From: Pseudoduganella plicata
GTDB lineage: Bacteria > Pseudomonadota > Gammaproteobacteria > Burkholderiales > Burkholderiaceae_D
Length of the DNA stretch: 64,000 bases
Assembly: GCF_004421005.1 (NCBI RefSeq)
Contig: NZ_CP038026.1
Location: forward strand, 4,340,001-4,404,000
Direction: 5' to 3'
Positions 61,260-64,000 of the stretch are shown piece by piece (the stretch's first letter is position 1; every line of letters begins with the position of its first letter). Position numbers and translations under genes: made by a program. The notes below the pieces were generated by a model. That model was not told the DNA's origin and did no database searches. It was given only the letters and a program-made list of their open reading frames with translations.

Positions 61260-62162
61260 ATGCGCAAGCCGTTCCGCCATTCCCTGCTGGCCGCCGCCGG
61301 CTCATTCCTGACCGCCGGTACCGTGGCAGCACCCATGTCGCTGCAGGACTACCTTGCCCTGATGGGGCCGGAGCCGGACCGGCACATCGCCTATGGCCCG
61401 GCGCCCTCGCAGTTCGTCGAGCTGTTCCAGCCCGCAGGTGATGGGCCATTCCCCGTCGTCGTGCTGATCCATGGCGGTTGCTGGACGGTGGAATTCGGCG
61501 GCATCGCCCAGATGCGCAATATGGCCGGCGCGCTGAAGGCACAGGGCATCGCCGTCTGGAACGTGGAATACCGCCGCCACGACGAAGCGGGCGGCGGTTA
61601 CCCCGGCACGTACCAGGACATCGCCACCGCCGTCGACCGGCTGAAAGCGGAAGCGCCGGCGCATCGTCTGGACATCGGCAGGATCGTCGCGGTAGGTCAC
61701 TCTGCCGGCGGCCACCTGGCACAGTGGGCCGCGTCGCGCCACCGGCTGCCGTCATGGAGCCCGGCCTGGACACCCGACCCGCTGCCGCTGCCGACGGTCA
61801 TCAGCCTGGGCGGCCTGGCCGACCTGCGGCACCAGGCCGCGCTGATCCAGAGCAGCTGCGAGCGCAGTACGACGCAGCTGGCCGGCACGCCAACGGCCGC
61901 GCGGCCCGACGTGTTCGCGGATACATCGCCAGCGGAGCTGCTGCCCGCCGGAGTCCGCACAATCCTCATCCACGGCGAATACGATGTCGTCTCGCCGCCA
62001 TCGACCGGCACCGCCTACGCCGCCCGCGCGCAGGTGGCCGGTGACCAGGCCGAGGTCATCGTGCTGCCCCGTGCCAGCCATTACGACGAGGTGGCGGCCA
62101 CGTCGCCGGCCTGGGCGATTGTCGGGCGGGAGATACGGCGGGCGCTGGATATGCTGAAATAA
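61260..62162 (+). CDS. Exported alpha/beta hydrolase (BD-FAE/kynurenine formamidase-like)
   Basis: A 300-residue protein from ATG 61260 with a signal peptide (LLAAAGSFLTAGTVAAP). The oxyanion motif is VVLIHGGCW and the nucleophile Ser148 in AVGHSAGGHLAQW; the Asp is likely in IHGEYDVVSPP and the His in RASHYDE. It is 71 bases after the receptor gene on the same strand and could belong to the amine-oxidation operon, perhaps releasing the amine from an ester or amide. That link is speculative. Confidence 0.87.
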   Translation: MRKPFRHSLLAAAGSFLTAGTVAAPMSLQDYLALMGPEPDRHIAYGPAPSQFVELFQPAGDGPFPVVVLIHGGCWTVEFGGIAQMRNMAGALKAQGIAVWNVEYRRHDEAGGGYPGTYQDIATAVDRLKAEAPAHRLDIGRIVAVGHSAGGHLAQWAASRHRLPSWSPAWTPDPLPLPTVISLGGLADLRHQAALIQSSCERSTTQLAGTPTAARPDVFADTSPAELLPAGVRTILIHGEYDVVSPPSTGTAYAARAQVAGDQAEVIVLPRASHYDEVAATSPAWAIVGREIRRALDMLK

Positions 62163-62195
62163 TAGAAGATCAGGCGGGGAAGTTCGAGCATAGCT

Positions 62196-62422
62196 GGGGA
62201 GCTACGACAGCACGGACCATGGCGGCAAGGTGCCAGCCGCTTCCTCGACGAGTGTCGTAATGGGGAAACCCGCAGCGCTGAAGGGCGACATGACGTTTTG
62301 CCCCCAGTGCAAAGGGACCTTTGCGATCCAGCCCGACGGCAAAGGCGCCAGGCACAATGGCAAGCCCTACGCGCACGATGGCGACGGCACCGCGTGCGGC
62401 GCGCCTCATCGCGTCACTGTAG
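62196..62422 (+). pseudogene. PAAR-domain remnant, truncated and frameshifted
   Basis: A short frame shows the PAAR pattern: STDHGGKV, VVMGKPAALKGDM, FCPQCKG and GKPYAHDGDGTACGA. It begins after an in-frame TAG with no start codon for the missing first residues. The expected ending LIASL with TAG 62420-62422 is present but one frame away. PAAR proteins cap type VI secretion spikes; no other T6SS gene is nearby. It is non-functional as written. Confidence 0.55.
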
Positions 62423-62424
62423 GC

Positions 62425-62772
62425 TCAATACTCGTCATACTTGCGCGCATCCCCACGCACCTGCGCCGCCGGATACTTCGACGCATTCAGCGCTAGTTTT
62501 TCCAGCGCCGCGGCGTGCAGGTCAACGTCCATCTTGTCGGCCAGCTGCACCAGATACAGCAGCACGTCGGCCAGCTCGTGGCGGATGCCTTCGCGTTTGC
62601 GTTCGTCCAGTTCCGCAGGCGCGCCGGTGGGCAGCCACTGGAAATGTTCGACCAGCTCCGCCACTTCGACGGACAGCGCCATCGCCAGGTTCTTCGGCGT
62701 GTGGTACTGCTGCCAGTCGCGTTCCGCAGCGAAGGCGCGCGTCAGGTCGCGCAGCTGTTCGAGCGGGTTCAT
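62425..62772 (-). CDS. MazG-like nucleotide pyrophosphohydrolase
   Basis: A 115-residue all-helical protein with the metal-binding motif SVEVAELVEHFQW and ELADVLLYLVQLADKMD typical of MazG-like/dCTPase enzymes, which hydrolyse non-canonical or excess dNTPs to monophosphates. Its start overlaps the GNAT gene stop by four bases, giving a two-gene operon. It ends two bases from the PAAR remnant. Confidence 0.9.
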   Translation of the reverse strand: MNPLEQLRDLTRAFAAERDWQQYHTPKNLAMALSVEVAELVEHFQWLPTGAPAELDERKREGIRHELADVLLYLVQLADKMDVDLHAAALEKLALNASKYPAAQVRGDARKYDEY

Positions 62773-63221
62773 GTCAGCGCCTTGGCCATGAAGACCGACA
62801 GCGGGTCGGCCGGATAATCGCCGAACGGGCCGCGGTACTTGTAGCCCAGGCGCTCGTACAGTGCCAGCGCCTCGACCAGCGTCGGACCCGTTTCGAGCAT
62901 CAGCGTCGTGCAGCCCTTGGCGCGGGCACTCGTCTCCAGTGCGGCGAGCAGCTTGCGGCCCACTCCCTGGCCGCGTGCCACGGGGCGCACGTACATGCGT
63001 TTGACTTCGCCATATTCCGGCCCGATCACGATGCCGGCGCAGCCCAGCGGGGCGCCGCCGGCGTCGCGCGCGACGGCGAACAGCACGTTCGGTTGCGCCA
63101 GCGACGAGACGTCCAGCGCGTAGACATTTTCGGCCGGGTAGAGCGAATAGAGGTGGGCATCCAGTTCGGCGATCAACTCGTGGACGTCCGGCTGGTCGGC
63201 GGTTTCAAAGGATATCTGCAT
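62769..63221 (-). CDS. GNAT-family N-acetyltransferase
   Basis: A 150-residue cytoplasmic acyltransferase. The acetyl-CoA loop is VRPVARGQGVGRKLL, preceded by GEVKRMYVRP and followed by LMLETGPTLVEALALYERLGY. The substrate is unknown. It starts at ATG 63221 and overlaps the MazG-like gene by four bases. Confidence 0.9.
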   Translation of the reverse strand: MQISFETADQPDVHELIAELDAHLYSLYPAENVYALDVSSLAQPNVLFAVARDAGGAPLGCAGIVIGPEYGEVKRMYVRPVARGQGVGRKLLAALETSARAKGCTTLMLETGPTLVEALALYERLGYKYRGPFGDYPADPLSVFMAKALT

Positions 63222-63325
63222 GGTCTTGGCAAGCGTTTTCGGACGATTATTCGGTGGCCCTGATGGTATCATCCCCGCGCCGCTCATTCGGGGCCGACTG
63301 AGGGCAAGACACCATAAGGATCTCG

Positions 63326-64000
63326 ATGAAATCGCTTCTCTCTCATGCCGTTGCCCTGACGTTCGGTTCGACCTTGCTCGCAACCTCGCCTGCCATGGCT
63401 GCCATGGCCCCGCGTGCGGACAATGCCTGGCTGTCGCAGGTCGACGCCGAGGCGCGCTCGCAGCGCGTGTCGAATGTCGCTTACCAGCTTGACTTCACGC
63501 TGACGGGCAAGGAGACCTTCGCCGCCACCACCACGCTGCAGTTCGACCTGAAGGATGCCGATGCGCCATTGACCGTGGACCTGGACAAGGCGACGATCAA
63601 GGCGCTTACCGTCAACGGCAAGACTGTCGCGCCGCAGTACAACAACTGGTTCATCACGCTGGCCGCCGCCGACCTGAAGGCGGGCCGCAATACCATCGTC
63701 GTCAGCTACGAACGTCTGCACAGCACCAATGGCGAGGGCCTGCACCGCATGGTCGATCCCGTCGACGGCCGCGTCTACACCTACTCGCATTTCGAGCCGG
63801 CCGCGGCGCACCAGATGTTCGCGCTGTTCGACCAGCCCGACCTGAAGGCCACGTACCAGGTCAACGTGACGGTGCCCGCCGACTGGGTCGTCGTCTCGAC
63901 CACGCGCGAGTCGTCCGTGCAGGATACCCAGGGGGGCAAACGCTGGACGTTCCCTGTCACGAAGAAACTGTCGCCGTATAACTTCTCGATGCATGCCGGC
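63326..64000 (+). CDS. M1-family aminopeptidase, N-terminal part
   Basis: The gene runs off the right edge after 225 codons. It has a Sec signal peptide (SHAVALTFGSTLLATSPAMA) and the N-terminal beta domain of M1 peptidases: VSNVAYQLDFTLTG, FAATTTLQFDL, THSH-like YTYSHFEPAAAHQMFALFDQP and KATYQVNVTVPADW. The zinc motif HExxH lies beyond the window. It is probably a periplasmic or secreted aminopeptidase N-like enzyme. A ribosome site (TAAGGAT) precedes ATG 63326. Confidence 0.9.
   Translation, partial: MKSLLSHAVALTFGSTLLATSPAMAAMAPRADNAWLSQVDAEARSQRVSNVAYQLDFTLTGKETFAATTTLQFDLKDADAPLTVDLDKATIKALTVNGKTVAPQYNNWFITLAAADLKAGRNTIVVSYERLHSTNGEGLHRMVDPVDGRVYTYSHFEPAAAHQMFALFDQPDLKATYQVNVTVPADWVVVSTTRESSVQDTQGGKRWTFPVTKKLSPYNFSMHAG

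Noticed and set aside
1..64000. CRISPR arrays, tRNA or rRNA genes, prophage or biosynthetic clusters.
   Set aside because: No regularly spaced repeats, tRNA-like cloverleaf ends, phage structural genes or large synthases were seen on reading through.

Overview
The window is a G+C-rich chromosomal segment that reads like a betaproteobacterium of the Oxalobacteraceae, in the Massilia/Duganella/Telluria range. This is inferred from the strong G/C third-position bias, a PhaM-type granule regulator, TamA/TamB, QueC, many two-component and c-di-GMP proteins, a PhoX lipoprotein, and intergenic repeats built on GTGCCTG(A/T)CCCCG. The genus is not proven. I saw no rRNA or tRNA gene, CRISPR array, prophage or biosynthetic cluster.

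Layout: 1-9.7 kb holds a partial DUF4394 lipoprotein, an Ivy-type lysozyme inhibitor with a broken signal peptide, an RMD1/DUF155 protein plus a degenerate second copy, a cytoplasmic subtilase, a TPR-methyltransferase, PnuC, a response regulator with an AraC-type output, an HxlR regulator and a DUF4142 protein. 9.7-19.7 kb holds OsmC, a PP2C-like phosphatase, an M15-like protein, DNA-3-methyladenine glycosylase I, an MnmC-like protein, a kinase/TPR-response-regulator pair, PhaM and two DUF3108 proteins. 19.8-24.9 kb is a kleisin-kite-SMC operon of MksFEB/Wadjet type with no nuclease gene next to it. 25-28.7 kb has a GbsR/MarR regulator with a clear palindromic operator, a DCC-family protein, a TIGR01777 epimerase and an unknown membrane-associated pair. 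28.8-35 kb is tamA-tamB.

35-46 kb carries queC, a porin remnant, a double-GAF histidine kinase, a MITE-like element, an RpfG-type HD-GYP protein, a Nei-like glycosylase, a second repeat element, PhoX and a thioesterase. 46-54 kb has a periplasmic binding protein, a dienelactone hydrolase, a CHASE-PAS-GGDEF-EAL protein, an alpha/beta hydrolase and a DEAD-box helicase with a one-base frameshift. 54-56 kb is an orphan TnsB-like integrase that lacks one catalytic Asp. 56-61 kb is a compact module of Tat-exported FAD amine oxidase, cytochrome c, exported RidA and TonB-dependent receptor, which together suggest outer-membrane uptake and periplasmic oxidation of an amine with imine clean-up. The end holds an esterase, a PAAR remnant, a MazG-like protein, a GNAT and the start of an M1 aminopeptidase.

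A cross-cutting observation is that at least five reading-frame breaks are each repaired by adding one base to a homopolymer run (near 1354, 6013, 7093/7201, 11925 and 52788). This looks more like sequencing or assembly error than independent gene decay, so those genes may be intact in the organism.
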